The notes under the pieces are model-generated. The model ran no database searches. It was not told the DNA's origin and saw only the letters and a program-made list of their open reading frames with translations. A DNA stretch of 64,000 nt from Psychroserpens sp. SPM9. GTDB lineage: Bacteria; Bacteroidota; Bacteroidia; Flavobacteriales; Flavobacteriaceae. A program made the translations under genes and the position numbers. Where the stretch lies: positions 186,001 through 250,000 of the forward strand of contig NZ_JANZNR010000004.1 of the NCBI RefSeq assembly GCF_025153525.1. Direction: 5' to 3'. The first letter of the stretch is position 1; the number at the start of each line of letters is the position of its first letter. Shown here piece after piece: positions 34,421-42,823 of the stretch.

Positions 34421-35461
34421 ATGATTGTAACACCATTAGATTCAGCAGTATTAGACTCTAAAGAGCAGTATGTGTTTTATCATAAAATGATAGATTTCAC
34501 GCTCAAAGAGCTTATAGTTGCTGTGCAACAACAACAGCTTTTAAATGATAAAGAAGTTCTATTGTTCAAACAATATTGCGACTTACTATTGTATTCTATT
34601 GAAGCAATGCGTATCAAATACATGTATGATGACGAAGAAAATATGAAAGTCGATTTAACCGACTCTGGCTTTCCTAATTATTTGGAATTTCGGTATTTGT
34701 TTAACGACTTAGGATTGCGTGAAGATTATTTGGGAAAGTTAACAAACGTCGATGTTTTAAAAGCAGAATTTTTAGATACACTATTGCGAAAAAAAGAGCC
34801 TATTGCTAAGCGTAAGTTATTTCAGGCAGCCTCAATCGTCTACTATAAATCCGCAAAAAAAGAATACATTTTCAATCGTTTTGTACAAGGAAAAATTATT
34901 GACGCACCTCAAGGATCTCCAGGACAGTATTTGGTGAGCTGGAGTTTTTATGAAGTCTCGCATAACAGACCGTTTATTTGTTATATGTATTTTGATTATG
35001 AAGGCGGCAGAGATCCGCTCAAAGACAGAGACGATATTTATTATGCTCTTAAAACGGTTGCCGATAGAGAACTGGCCTTAGATATGATGGCTTATGCTAT
35101 TGATAAGCGTTTACCTAAGATATATCCTAAGCGTATCAAACGCATCGATTTGGGTCCAATTCATAATGTCTTTGCAAAAGATGAAAATAAAGTGACTCAT
35201 GCCATTTTAGAAGGGATTAGCCAAAAAGCCATTCCGTTAGAATCGTATGCCATTTCATTCAAAATAGACGAAGTAAGCTCTAAAAGTGAATTTAAAGAAG
35301 GTAGCTTTTTCAGCAAGCAAACCTTTCAAAAATGGGACGCTATTTTTAGACAACGTTATGTCTTTGCACCTCACCGAATCATACAATTGCTGTATAACAA
35401 AACTCCTGAAATCATGAATAAACTGGCTAAAGCGCCTATTCAGATTGCAGATTTAAAATAA
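34421..35461 (+). CDS. Hypothetical protein in AAA-ATPase cluster (346 aa)
   Basis: This is a soluble 346-residue protein with no recognised family. The N-terminal half is helical and acidic (MYDDEENMKVDL); the middle has short beta segments (YLVSWSFYEVSHNRPFICYMYFDYEGG); the C-terminal part is mixed. No catalytic motif, signal peptide or membrane helix is apparent. It lies directly before the AAA ATPase with a 73-base spacer that contains an inverted repeat. It may be a partner or adaptor of the ATPase, which is an inference from position only. Confidence 0.75.
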   Translation: MIVTPLDSAVLDSKEQYVFYHKMIDFTLKELIVAVQQQQLLNDKEVLLFKQYCDLLLYSIEAMRIKYMYDDEENMKVDLTDSGFPNYLEFRYLFNDLGLREDYLGKLTNVDVLKAEFLDTLLRKKEPIAKRKLFQAASIVYYKSAKKEYIFNRFVQGKIIDAPQGSPGQYLVSWSFYEVSHNRPFICYMYFDYEGGRDPLKDRDDIYYALKTVADRELALDMMAYAIDKRLPKIYPKRIKRIDLGPIHNVFAKDENKVTHAILEGISQKAIPLESYAISFKIDEVSSKSEFKEGSFFSKQTFQKWDAIFRQRYVFAPHRIIQLLYNKTPEIMNKLAKAPIQIADLK

Positions 35462-35478
35462 GATAAAAATAAGTGATC

Positions 35479-35517
35479 GTCGCAGTATTCTCTATTTGAA
35501 AGCTGTGACTGATACTG
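35479..35517. repeat. Short inverted repeat between unknown gene and AAA ATPase
   Basis: GTCGCAG (35479-35485) pairs with CTGTGAC (35503-35509) with one wobble, and CAGTAT (35483-35488) with ATACTG (35512-35517). A GTGACTGATACTGAAGACT-like string is of a type I recall in other flavobacterial spacers. Confidence 0.4.
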
Positions 35518-35534
35518 AAGACTAATATAAAAGA

Positions 35535-37496
35535 ATGGAACACAACTCAACATTTCCTATAAAACAAAATGAACTTGATATGCTTCGTGATGAAGCTACT
35601 TCCTATATAAAAAGTGTACAGTGGGAACAAGGGCAACGTGCTAAAAATAAAGATAAAGACGCTAAAGATGAGTCTATTTTATTATACTTATCTCGTGCTA
35701 AAGGAAATGGAGGTGCCGACATTACTTCGGTGTCAAAAACAATCCTCGAGTTAAAAAAGCGCCTGTTACCTGAATCTATAGCGATTCCCTTGCATTTAAA
35801 CCAAACCTTATATGCTGTTCAAGAAGGAATCACCTTAGGGATTTGGGTTAAAGACAGCTATTATGATGCCTCAGGGCTGTCGAGTTTAGCTGAAAACAAA
35901 TCAGCACTTGATAACTCCGGAAAACGGGAGTACGAAAGTAAAATGCAAACGGCAACAGCATTTTTGTTGTTTGCCACATCTTATAAGATCTTACACGATT
36001 TAAAAGTCATGGCCTCAGATGATTTGAGTGTTATGAAAAATAAATTTGCTGGAATTCCTGAAGTGTCATTAATGTCACCACTTAAAGGGATTTCATGTGC
36101 CTTATTTTATTACGACAAATATTTAGGACATCCTGAAATTATTAAATCAGATAAAGATGTTATCGATTTTACAGTCGTGTATTTTGAAGCGCTAATCGAC
36201 GAAATTCAAATGCGTAAAAGCAGCTTAGAATACACCGAATCAATTGTCGATCGCACCTATAAACTTGAAAATTCAGACTTTGCAATTTCAGGCTGGGACA
36301 ATGTTTTTCAAGGTGCTGCAAAAAGTGTAGAATTCAATAAAATTCAATTCGAACAAATTGTAGGAAATAGAGATGCCAAGCATTTCGCACGTCGTTTAAC
36401 CGAACGTATGCTAAGCTACGATTTTGAAGCTAAGAAAAATCCGTTTCAAGAATTAGGCGGATTCATGCCAGTTTTTATGGGTTACGGTATTCCGGGAACT
36501 GGAAAAAGTATGTTAATTGCAGCGATTGCAACACGTTTAAAAGAGCATTGCGACAACTTAGACATTCCGTTTTTATTTCACCCAATGCCAGATACTTTGA
36601 TTTCAACATTTCAAGGTGGTTCTGCCGAAAAAATGGTCGAGTGGATGAAACCCTTACAAGACCCTTCAAAACTTATATTTGCACCTATAGATGATGCCGA
36701 AAATAATTTACAGGAACGTACAGCACAAGGCGTTTCCGCAGGTGTAAAAGAAGTGATTGGTGTCTTTTTGCGTTACACCGAAGGCGCCTATGCGGTCAAT
36801 TATGGAAATAGTTCTATAGGACTATTCACCAACCTTCCTGAAATGTTAGATAAAGCAGTTATTTCACGTGTGCAAGGTCGTTTTAAAATTGATGGCGCAC
36901 GTACCGAACACGACTTTTTAGATCAGGATCATTTGTGGTGGCGCAAGTTGGATGCGACGATGCCAGACTTCGTCAATATGCAAGGTCCAGAAAATTATAG
37001 TTATCTCCAGGATCAAGGCTTGGCGAAAAACATGGGAGAAATCTTAAACGTATCTGATAAACCAACCGAAGAGCGTGTTTTGGAGGCTTACGATAAAACC
37101 GAAAAGCATTTTAAAACCAATCAGCATTTGTTTTATGCGAATTTGTATAAGGAAATTCAGAAGTTATTTCCGTTTTTCTCGTCTCGTGATGTCCGAAATA
37201 TTCAGAGTGCCGTCTCTTTGCGTTTAACCGATTTTGATTTGGAAGAAGATTGGTTTGAAAATCCTGATTTTTACTTTAAAAAGGATTACGAGACCAAGTT
37301 CAATATGTTGCAGGAATTGATGCGGGCAAATATGAAAGGCTTGGATTTTTCTGAAATCCGCCGACAAGAAGTAGTGCGTTATTTAGATAATGTAGCGACT
37401 ATTGCTGATACCGATTTTAAACGTAAAGTAGATGCTAGAGTTAATCAGTTAAATATCGATTTAGAAGCAAGAGAACAGTTTGGAAAACGCGAATAG
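35535..37496 (+). CDS. Classical AAA ATPase with pore loop
   Basis: This is a 653-residue cytoplasmic AAA ATPase. The ~300-residue N-terminal helical region is unrecognised. Walker A GYGIPGTGKS begins at residue 316. A pore-loop-1-like segment STFQGGSAEKM has its aromatic Phe at 359, as in substrate-threading AAA unfoldases. Walker B is LIFAPIDDAE (Asp386-Glu389), sensor 1 Asn433 in LFTNLPE, and arginine-finger candidates lie in VISRVQGRF. The architecture suggests a single-ring hexameric remodeller. nudK begins 17 bases inside its 3' end. Partners are probably the neighbouring coiled-coil and membrane proteins. The substrate is unknown. Confidence 0.88.
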   Translation: MEHNSTFPIKQNELDMLRDEATSYIKSVQWEQGQRAKNKDKDAKDESILLYLSRAKGNGGADITSVSKTILELKKRLLPESIAIPLHLNQTLYAVQEGITLGIWVKDSYYDASGLSSLAENKSALDNSGKREYESKMQTATAFLLFATSYKILHDLKVMASDDLSVMKNKFAGIPEVSLMSPLKGISCALFYYDKYLGHPEIIKSDKDVIDFTVVYFEALIDEIQMRKSSLEYTESIVDRTYKLENSDFAISGWDNVFQGAAKSVEFNKIQFEQIVGNRDAKHFARRLTERMLSYDFEAKKNPFQELGGFMPVFMGYGIPGTGKSMLIAAIATRLKEHCDNLDIPFLFHPMPDTLISTFQGGSAEKMVEWMKPLQDPSKLIFAPIDDAENNLQERTAQGVSAGVKEVIGVFLRYTEGAYAVNYGNSSIGLFTNLPEMLDKAVISRVQGRFKIDGARTEHDFLDQDHLWWRKLDATMPDFVNMQGPENYSYLQDQGLAKNMGEILNVSDKPTEERVLEAYDKTEKHFKTNQHLFYANLYKEIQKLFPFFSSRDVRNIQSAVSLRLTDFDLEEDWFENPDFYFKKDYETKFNMLQELMRANMKGLDFSEIRRQEVVRYLDNVATIADTDFKRKVDARVNQLNIDLEAREQFGKRE

Positions 37497-38070
37497 CCAT
37501 ATAAAAGAGATTCAAGAGAAAATTCTTTCTGATGATCACTATAGTCTTAAAAAGGTATCTTTTGATTATAAAATGTCTGATGGAAAATGGGTTAGACAGC
37601 ATCGTGAAGTTTACAATAGAGGTGATGGTGCCTGCATCCTTTTGTATCACAAAAAGAAAAACACAGTTGTTTTGGTTAAACAATTCAGAATGCCAACTTA
37701 TATGAATGCTAATGGTGATGGTTTTTTGATTGAAATTTGTGGCGGCTTATTAGATAATGATAATCCCGAAGCTTGTATCATAAGAGAAACCAGAGAAGAA
37801 ATTGGTTATGATATAAAGACGATAAAAAAAGTTTATGAAGCTTTTTCTTCGCCAGGTGTCTTAACCGAAAAACAGCATTTTTTTATTGCAGAGTATGAAG
37901 ACCATATGAAGCAATTTGTTGGTGGCGGATTGGATAGCGAACAAGAAGATATTGAAGTATTAGAACTTCCTTTTTCGGAAGTAATTGAAATGCTTAATCA
38001 AGGAGAAATTAAAGATACCCGAACCATCGTGCTATTACAATATTTACAAATTCATAAGGTATTAGACTAA
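37480..38070 (+). CDS. nudK: NudK-like Nudix hydrolase
   Basis: This 196-residue Nudix hydrolase resembles E. coli NudK (GDP-mannose and other nucleotide-sugar hydrolysis) along its whole length. The Nudix box is GGLLDNDNPEACIIRETREE followed by IGY. NudK-like features FSSPGVLTE and the long segment EDIEVLELPFSEVIEML are also present. The start is a TTG at 37480 overlapping the AAA gene by 17 bases. Alignment with the known NudK N-terminus (the KILSD segment) requires this start, since the next ATG comes 31 codons later. A purine-rich AAGAGAA precedes it. Why it sits in this cluster is unclear. Confidence 0.88.
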   Translation: MENANSHIKEIQEKILSDDHYSLKKVSFDYKMSDGKWVRQHREVYNRGDGACILLYHKKKNTVVLVKQFRMPTYMNANGDGFLIEICGGLLDNDNPEACIIRETREEIGYDIKTIKKVYEAFSSPGVLTEKQHFFIAEYEDHMKQFVGGGLDSEQEDIEVLELPFSEVIEMLNQGEIKDTRTIVLLQYLQIHKVLD

Positions 38071-38071
38071 A

Positions 38072-39307
38072 ATGGATAAACTAAAATTAGCAAATCTTTA
38101 CAGAAGTGAATTAATTCCCGTAAGCGGGAAATTAGTTGAGCGTTATAATAAATGCCTGAAAAAATTAGGATTCACAGAAACCAAACTTACCCATTTTTCA
38201 ATTGATGGTATTGGTTGGAGTCCAGAAGTCGCCGAAGAAAAGAACAATGAAAACTATTTATGTAACGGCGAATCTAATCCGCACGGCATCATTATTTCAC
38301 CATTGCAAAATAAAAAGCCAGTATATGCTCCATATCATACCTTTGATAGGGATATGATGCTTCAAATTTTTAAAACACATGGCGATAAAATTAATGATAT
38401 TACACGAGATTCAGCGATTTGTATTGACTTTGATCAAAACATCGATGCCTTTTATGAGCCTTTAGATGTCTTGCGATATCAGACCATTACGATTAGATTT
38501 CACCTCATTGATAATCTTGATAATGTAAGGGAAGAACAATTACAGCTCATTGAAAAATTTAATCATGCCAATAATTTTATCGATGAAGAATTGCATCAGT
38601 TGCTTTTAGATTCTGCCAATAAATATGGCGATTTGCGGGAGCGTGATCTCAATCTCAGATCTATGAGTTATGTCACAGATTCATTCTTCACCAAATCTTT
38701 TGGAGGTGTTTATGTTTTAAGAGATTTTATTTCTCCTATTGTCATTTTTGAAGATATGAAGTGGTATAAAGAGGCTATTAAAGATACTGTTCATGACGTC
38801 TTTATCTTTCATATTTCGCAACCAGAGCTTATCGATAAACTTCGCGACCATATTATTATCACTTACGATTTAGAAGATACGGTCAAAACCAAACGTTATG
38901 AGCGAATTAAAAAATATGTATTTGCTCAGTATTTAAAAGATACAGCACATCCAGTTAAAGACATTTTGAATGATCCATTATTATTCAAAAGTTATTTAAA
39001 CAAAGTTGATATCGATACACGAAAAAAAGTCATGAGTGTTGAACGTTACCTCGAAAAATTAGAAACGAGCAATCAGTATAAAATTTCAGATATTGTCGAT
39101 AAAGATTTGTTCATAGCCTTGCATGAGCCACATTCAAGCTTGCATCCAAAGCATCAGGATTTAATATGGAAGCTTTTAATACATATCGCGCCTAAAGATG
39201 TGCTATTTATGTACTGGTATGATAAACACGAGTTTTATAAGCAATACCAAATCTGGGATGAATCCTTACAAGATTGGGTGATTGAAACGATTCGTAACAA
39301 TATATAA
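38072..39307 (+). CDS. Hypothetical protein (411 aa, possibly DUF6638)
   Basis: This is a soluble 411-residue protein starting 1 base after the nudK stop, so probably in the same transcript. The N-terminal part carries ERYNKCLKKLGF and FSIDGIGWSPEVAEE; the centre VYVLRDFISPIVIFEDM; the C-terminal part HEPHSSLHPKHQD and DVLFMYWYDKHEF. No catalytic pattern is sure, though the His-rich C-terminal patch could bind a metal. I suspect the Bacteroidota family DUF6638 from memory, unverified. It is part of the AAA neighbourhood. Confidence 0.75.
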   Translation: MDKLKLANLYRSELIPVSGKLVERYNKCLKKLGFTETKLTHFSIDGIGWSPEVAEEKNNENYLCNGESNPHGIIISPLQNKKPVYAPYHTFDRDMMLQIFKTHGDKINDITRDSAICIDFDQNIDAFYEPLDVLRYQTITIRFHLIDNLDNVREEQLQLIEKFNHANNFIDEELHQLLLDSANKYGDLRERDLNLRSMSYVTDSFFTKSFGGVYVLRDFISPIVIFEDMKWYKEAIKDTVHDVFIFHISQPELIDKLRDHIIITYDLEDTVKTKRYERIKKYVFAQYLKDTAHPVKDILNDPLLFKSYLNKVDIDTRKKVMSVERYLEKLETSNQYKISDIVDKDLFIALHEPHSSLHPKHQDLIWKLLIHIAPKDVLFMYWYDKHEFYKQYQIWDESLQDWVIETIRNNI

Positions 39308-39353
39308 GAAATTTAGACTAACTTTATAAAGCATCAACTAATACAAAAAAACA

Positions 39354-39896
39354 ATGGGATTAGAACTTATCATATTTATCGTAGCGATTCTATTTGGAAT
39401 ATTTCTCTATTGGAGAGAATCCAATGGTAATGGTGCGTACCGTTTTGTTAATAAAATAGTCAATAGCAAAGAATTGCAAATGCCTGCAGACAGTAAAAAA
39501 GGCTTTGTTTATCAACAGGCATTTTTACCGCGTTTAATCTTTGTGGTAGCTATTGTTCTAATTGCAGCTGTAATTGTTGAATTTTTAACACCCATTGCTG
39601 TTTTTAGTAGTTATGTTGGTGTTTCAGCGTTTTCTTCATTTGCTGCCGGAACCTTATTGGGAACATACCTCGCGAATTTTGTACTAAAATCCAGCAAGGT
39701 TATAGAAAAGCAAAGTGAATCTTTAGAAGACACTTTTGACAATGTCGTTGAAAAGGGTAAAGATTTTATTGAAGATTTAAAAACCAGAGATCCCAAAGTT
39801 GTTGAAGAGGCTAAAGAAGAAATTAAAACCGAGCCTACCGAAAAGATGAATGAAAAATCGGCTCGCGAACGTCTAAAAGATAAAGGTCTTATGTAA
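39354..39896 (+). CDS. Membrane protein with charged C-terminal tail
   Basis: This 180-residue protein has three hydrophobic helices (about 3-19, 61-83 and 88-110) and a ~70-residue highly charged, helical cytoplasmic tail (KVIEKQSESLEDTF, KERLKDKGLM-like ending). No signal peptide is seen besides the first helix. It has no family I recognise. It may anchor the AAA/coiled-coil proteins at the membrane. Spacing of 46 bases from the previous gene is compatible with one operon. Confidence 0.75.
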   Translation: MGLELIIFIVAILFGIFLYWRESNGNGAYRFVNKIVNSKELQMPADSKKGFVYQQAFLPRLIFVVAIVLIAAVIVEFLTPIAVFSSYVGVSAFSSFAAGTLLGTYLANFVLKSSKVIEKQSESLEDTFDNVVEKGKDFIEDLKTRDPKVVEEAKEEIKTEPTEKMNEKSARERLKDKGLM

Positions 39897-39904
39897 ACAT
39901 TGTT

Positions 39905-39924
39905 ATCCTGAAACGCTTCAGGAT
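39905..39924. repeat. Palindromic element ATCCTGAA-N4-TTCAGGAT
   Basis: A perfect 8-bp inverted repeat with a 4-base loop (ACGC) lies 8 bases after the stop of the membrane-protein gene. The core resembles dispersed TCCTGAA..TTCAGGA repeats that I recall in Flavobacteriaceae. It has no T-tract, so it is not a standard terminator. Confidence 0.5.
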
Positions 39925-40013
39925 CTTAGTATTTTATAAATATTACCTCTAGCCATACTTGAGTTTATTAATTAAAGTATAGTGTGCAGTAGGCAAGAGG
40001 TTTTAAACAAAGT

Positions 40014-40029
40014 CTCGACTGCGCTCGAG
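40014..40029. repeat. Palindromic element CTCGA-N6-TCGAG
   Basis: CTCGACTGCGCTCGAG is a perfect 5-bp inverted repeat around CTGCGC, embedded in AAGTCTCGACTGCGCTCG-type sequence followed by AGCTGACAG. It resembles a GC-rich dispersed repeat known to me from Flavobacteriaceae spacers and contrasts with the AT-rich surroundings. Confidence 0.5.
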
Positions 40030-40047
40030 CTGACAGAATTAATTTAT

Positions 40048-41748
40048 ATGTTAAAAAACTACTGGAACAAAGGAAAAAAGCAAAAAGGCATTACTATTAT
40101 TGTCGGACTCATACTACTCATCGCTCTTTTTGTGTTGCGTGATGATTACCAACCTGCCTTATTATTTTTCAGAAAATACCTCTTTATCATTATATTGAGT
40201 TTAGTGGTCTTATATTTTGGATTGAAAAAATTCAGAAGTTCAGCAAGTACAGGAAGACGTTTAGGAATTCTAGGAATTCTTTTGGTGTTTTTTACTTTGA
40301 TTTACGTAGTTGGCTGGCACCTCAAACTATACGACTATATGAAAACGTATAATGTTTTCAATGATTTGAATAAAGTTGAAATCAATGAGTTGCCATTAAC
40401 GCAAAATGAACGTATTCAGCCTTTAAGAAATATTTTTTCTATGGCTAATGAAAGCGTTGGAGAGACCAAAGATGTATCCTTGCCACATTTAGTGCGTGTC
40501 GATGATGAAAATAAATGGACCATGGCTATTCAACCTTCTGAAAAGTATGTCATGCAGCAAATAAGTGATAATACCGAAGAAGTGTTTTCCGTGTCCAGCA
40601 CAACGCCTTTTCCTAGGTTTTCGAATGAAAATCGTATTCCCGTCACTTTTTCGATAGGAGAATCCTTAAAGTTTAGTCGTAATACTTACAATGCTGTTGT
40701 ACAGCGTTTTAATCCTTGGATGCTTTTTAATTATGAGCCAAGTGATACATTTTATATGAAAAACGATTCGGGAGAATGGGTTCAAGTGGTGAGTTTAATC
40801 AAGTGGAAAGGCTTTTTCTTTCCGTATCCAAGTTTTGGAGGTGTTATGGTTATAGAAAGCGGCGAGCATGATTTTAATGATTATCTCGAACGTATTGCTA
40901 TTGGTAAAGGTACATTTATTGCGCCCGATGAAATGAAAAACTATCCTTATCTCAACAAACAAAATACTTTGGCCGAAAAAGTATCACGTCTCCAGGCAGA
41001 ATCTTTAAAATTTTTAGGCGGATTTAGTGATCCGTTGCCATGGAATATGGAAACGGCTGTAAAAATTCCTGAAATGCCTAAAGACCAGAATCAACAGCCC
41101 TATGTGACCGATTTCGATTTTGCAGGTTCAGAAAGTAAGGCTTATAGTGGTTTGTACCATTGGTTTGGATTAGAGCCTGTTGGTGACGAGCGTACAAGTT
41201 TAAGCTACAGTGTGTTTGTACCAGCCGATGGACGAGACGAATTATACTATTATGATCACGCTTCAAAAAAGCAAGGCTACGCAGGAGTATCTGCTATGCC
41301 ATTAAAGGTGAAAGAATCGAGAAAAGAAATTGATTGGACAGCCAACACACCTGTAGAATTCAGACCTTATATTAAAGATATTGCTGGACGAAAACGTATG
41401 TTTTTCTTAGGAACAATTTCGGCAATTAGTGATACCAATGCGCAACAATTTGACGGTTCGGCAACTCCTGATTTGGTTTTGATTGATAGCGAATATCGCG
41501 ATGTGATTTGGATTGATGTTAAACATCCGAGCACTTGGGATAAAGAAGTATACGACCAATTAAACGAAGCCTGGAGAGCCAGTGAAGGAATTGGTTACTT
41601 CTATAAGGAAGAAATAAGCGATGAAGATTTACAGCATATAGTCGATTCTTTAACCGTCATTCCAAAAGTCAATAAAAATTCTCAGGAGATTGAAGACTTA
41701 CAGCGTAAGTTAGATTCGTTAAAAGCTTTGGATGAGAATCAAAATTAG
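40048..41748 (+). CDS. Membrane protein with large soluble domain (566 aa)
   Basis: I start at ATG 40048 (MLKNYWNKG); a GTG at 39982 would add 22 residues encoded by repeat DNA and is unlikely. Three hydrophobic helices are near the N-terminus (about 15-31, 44-62 and 75-95), followed by ~465 residues of predicted beta-rich soluble domain and a short C-terminal coiled coil (EIEDLQRKLDSLKAL). The segment NRIPVTFSIGESLKFSRN and the acidic C-terminus are conspicuous. No known family. It is probably the extracytoplasmic component of this neighbourhood. Confidence 0.75.
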   Translation: MLKNYWNKGKKQKGITIIVGLILLIALFVLRDDYQPALLFFRKYLFIIILSLVVLYFGLKKFRSSASTGRRLGILGILLVFFTLIYVVGWHLKLYDYMKTYNVFNDLNKVEINELPLTQNERIQPLRNIFSMANESVGETKDVSLPHLVRVDDENKWTMAIQPSEKYVMQQISDNTEEVFSVSSTTPFPRFSNENRIPVTFSIGESLKFSRNTYNAVVQRFNPWMLFNYEPSDTFYMKNDSGEWVQVVSLIKWKGFFFPYPSFGGVMVIESGEHDFNDYLERIAIGKGTFIAPDEMKNYPYLNKQNTLAEKVSRLQAESLKFLGGFSDPLPWNMETAVKIPEMPKDQNQQPYVTDFDFAGSESKAYSGLYHWFGLEPVGDERTSLSYSVFVPADGRDELYYYDHASKKQGYAGVSAMPLKVKESRKEIDWTANTPVEFRPYIKDIAGRKRMFFLGTISAISDTNAQQFDGSATPDLVLIDSEYRDVIWIDVKHPSTWDKEVYDQLNEAWRASEGIGYFYKEEISDEDLQHIVDSLTVIPKVNKNSQEIEDLQRKLDSLKALDENQN

Positions 41749-41866
41749 GGCTAATGATTTTAATTGTTTTATGATTCAAGCCTAATATTCCCGTTCAAAA
41801 AGGCATTATTCTTTCAGATTTATGTAACAAACCATGTGATTTACAGACTTATAAATAAAGTCTATT

Positions 41867-42361
41867 ATGGGAGGATACATGGGATTTGGTATGGCTTCTT
41901 GGATTTATAAACAACGTCCAAGAAAAGCGTTTTCGAAGCGAAAAAGAAGACCTACATGTAATACATTACCATCTTATGAACGTACCTTTAAACTTCAACC
42001 TTCTACGAAGTCGAGTCGTTGGTCATTACTCGTTACAATTATGTTATTAGGCCTATTTTTTACGAGTTTCTATTTTAAAGCTCCAGTTGTGATTCGACAA
42101 ACAAATACAATGTTAACTTTGAAAAAAGAAAGAATCGAACGTGAAAATATAGAAGCGTTTGACTTTTTATATCATTCGGGTATTAGAAGACTTCATGGTA
42201 ATAATTTAAAAGGAGCGTATTCCGAATTCAAACTAGCACAAGCCATATATCCTGAGCATGAAGCGTTGAATCAATTGATGATAGAAACATTAACTGTACT
42301 TTGTGAGGATGATAATGGATACTGTGATGAATTAGATGCTTTATTGTCTAAGTTACTTTAG
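41867..42361 (+). CDS. Single-helix membrane protein (164 aa)
   Basis: This 164-residue protein has a basic, Arg/Lys-rich N-terminal cytoplasmic part (KQRPRKAFSKRKRRP), one hydrophobic helix (about 62-80) and a ~85-residue extracytoplasmic helical part that could form a TPR-like pair (HSGIRRLHGNNLKGAYSEF). There are two Cys close together in CEDDNGYC near the end. It has no recognised family. The 3' end overlaps the convergent GNAT gene by 9 bases. It may be the last gene of the AAA neighbourhood or unrelated. Confidence 0.65.
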   Translation: MGGYMGFGMASWIYKQRPRKAFSKRKRRPTCNTLPSYERTFKLQPSTKSSRWSLLVTIMLLGLFFTSFYFKAPVVIRQTNTMLTLKKERIERENIEAFDFLYHSGIRRLHGNNLKGAYSEFKLAQAIYPEHEALNQLMIETLTVLCEDDNGYCDELDALLSKLL

Positions 42362-42823
42362 TTTCAATTCCATTTTAATATCACTTCGCTTATAAGGGCT
42401 GTTGGGTTCTAATGGTTGCTCAATAAAACCAAATTTTCTATACAAATAAATAGCGTTTTCTAATTTAGTAGCAGAGTAGAGCATCAGTGCTTTAAAATGG
42501 TTCTCTTTCGCAAAATCTATACAATATTGTAAGAGTTGCTGCCCAATTTTTTGTCCGCGTTGCTGCGTCAACACAGCCATTTTGGTAAGTTCGAAAACCA
42601 AAGGCGTTTGGGTAGGCATGAGTGCAACAGTTCCTAAAATAGTAGCGCCTTGCTTGGCAAAAAATATATAACCGCCTTTATCAATAATATAGACGTCAGG
42701 TTTACTTAAAACTTCTTCATCAAAAGGTTCCACATAGAAATAGGTTTGTAACCATTCTATATTTAATTCATAGAAATCTTTAGCATAAACTGGATCAAAT
42801 GGGATAATCTCAACGGCTCTCAT
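42353..42823 (-). CDS. GNAT-family N-acetyltransferase
   Basis: This 156-residue GNAT enzyme has its acetyl-CoA site at ELTKMAVLTQQRGQKIGQQL (motif A with Q-R-x-x-G), preceded by ILGTVALMP and followed by KLENAIYLYRKFGF. It is soluble. It overlaps the start region of hutG's 3' end by 14 bases, so the two are translated in a coupled manner. Substrate unknown. Confidence 0.9.
   Translation of the reverse strand: MRAVEIIPFDPVYAKDFYELNIEWLQTYFYVEPFDEEVLSKPDVYIIDKGGYIFFAKQGATILGTVALMPTQTPLVFELTKMAVLTQQRGQKIGQQLLQYCIDFAKENHFKALMLYSATKLENAIYLYRKFGFIEQPLEPNSPYKRSDIKMELKLK

Noticed and set aside
39982-40047. GTG start for the 566-aa membrane protein
   Set aside because: The extension is encoded by palindromic repeat DNA and adds no sensible sequence; ATG 40048 gives a normal membrane-protein N-terminus.
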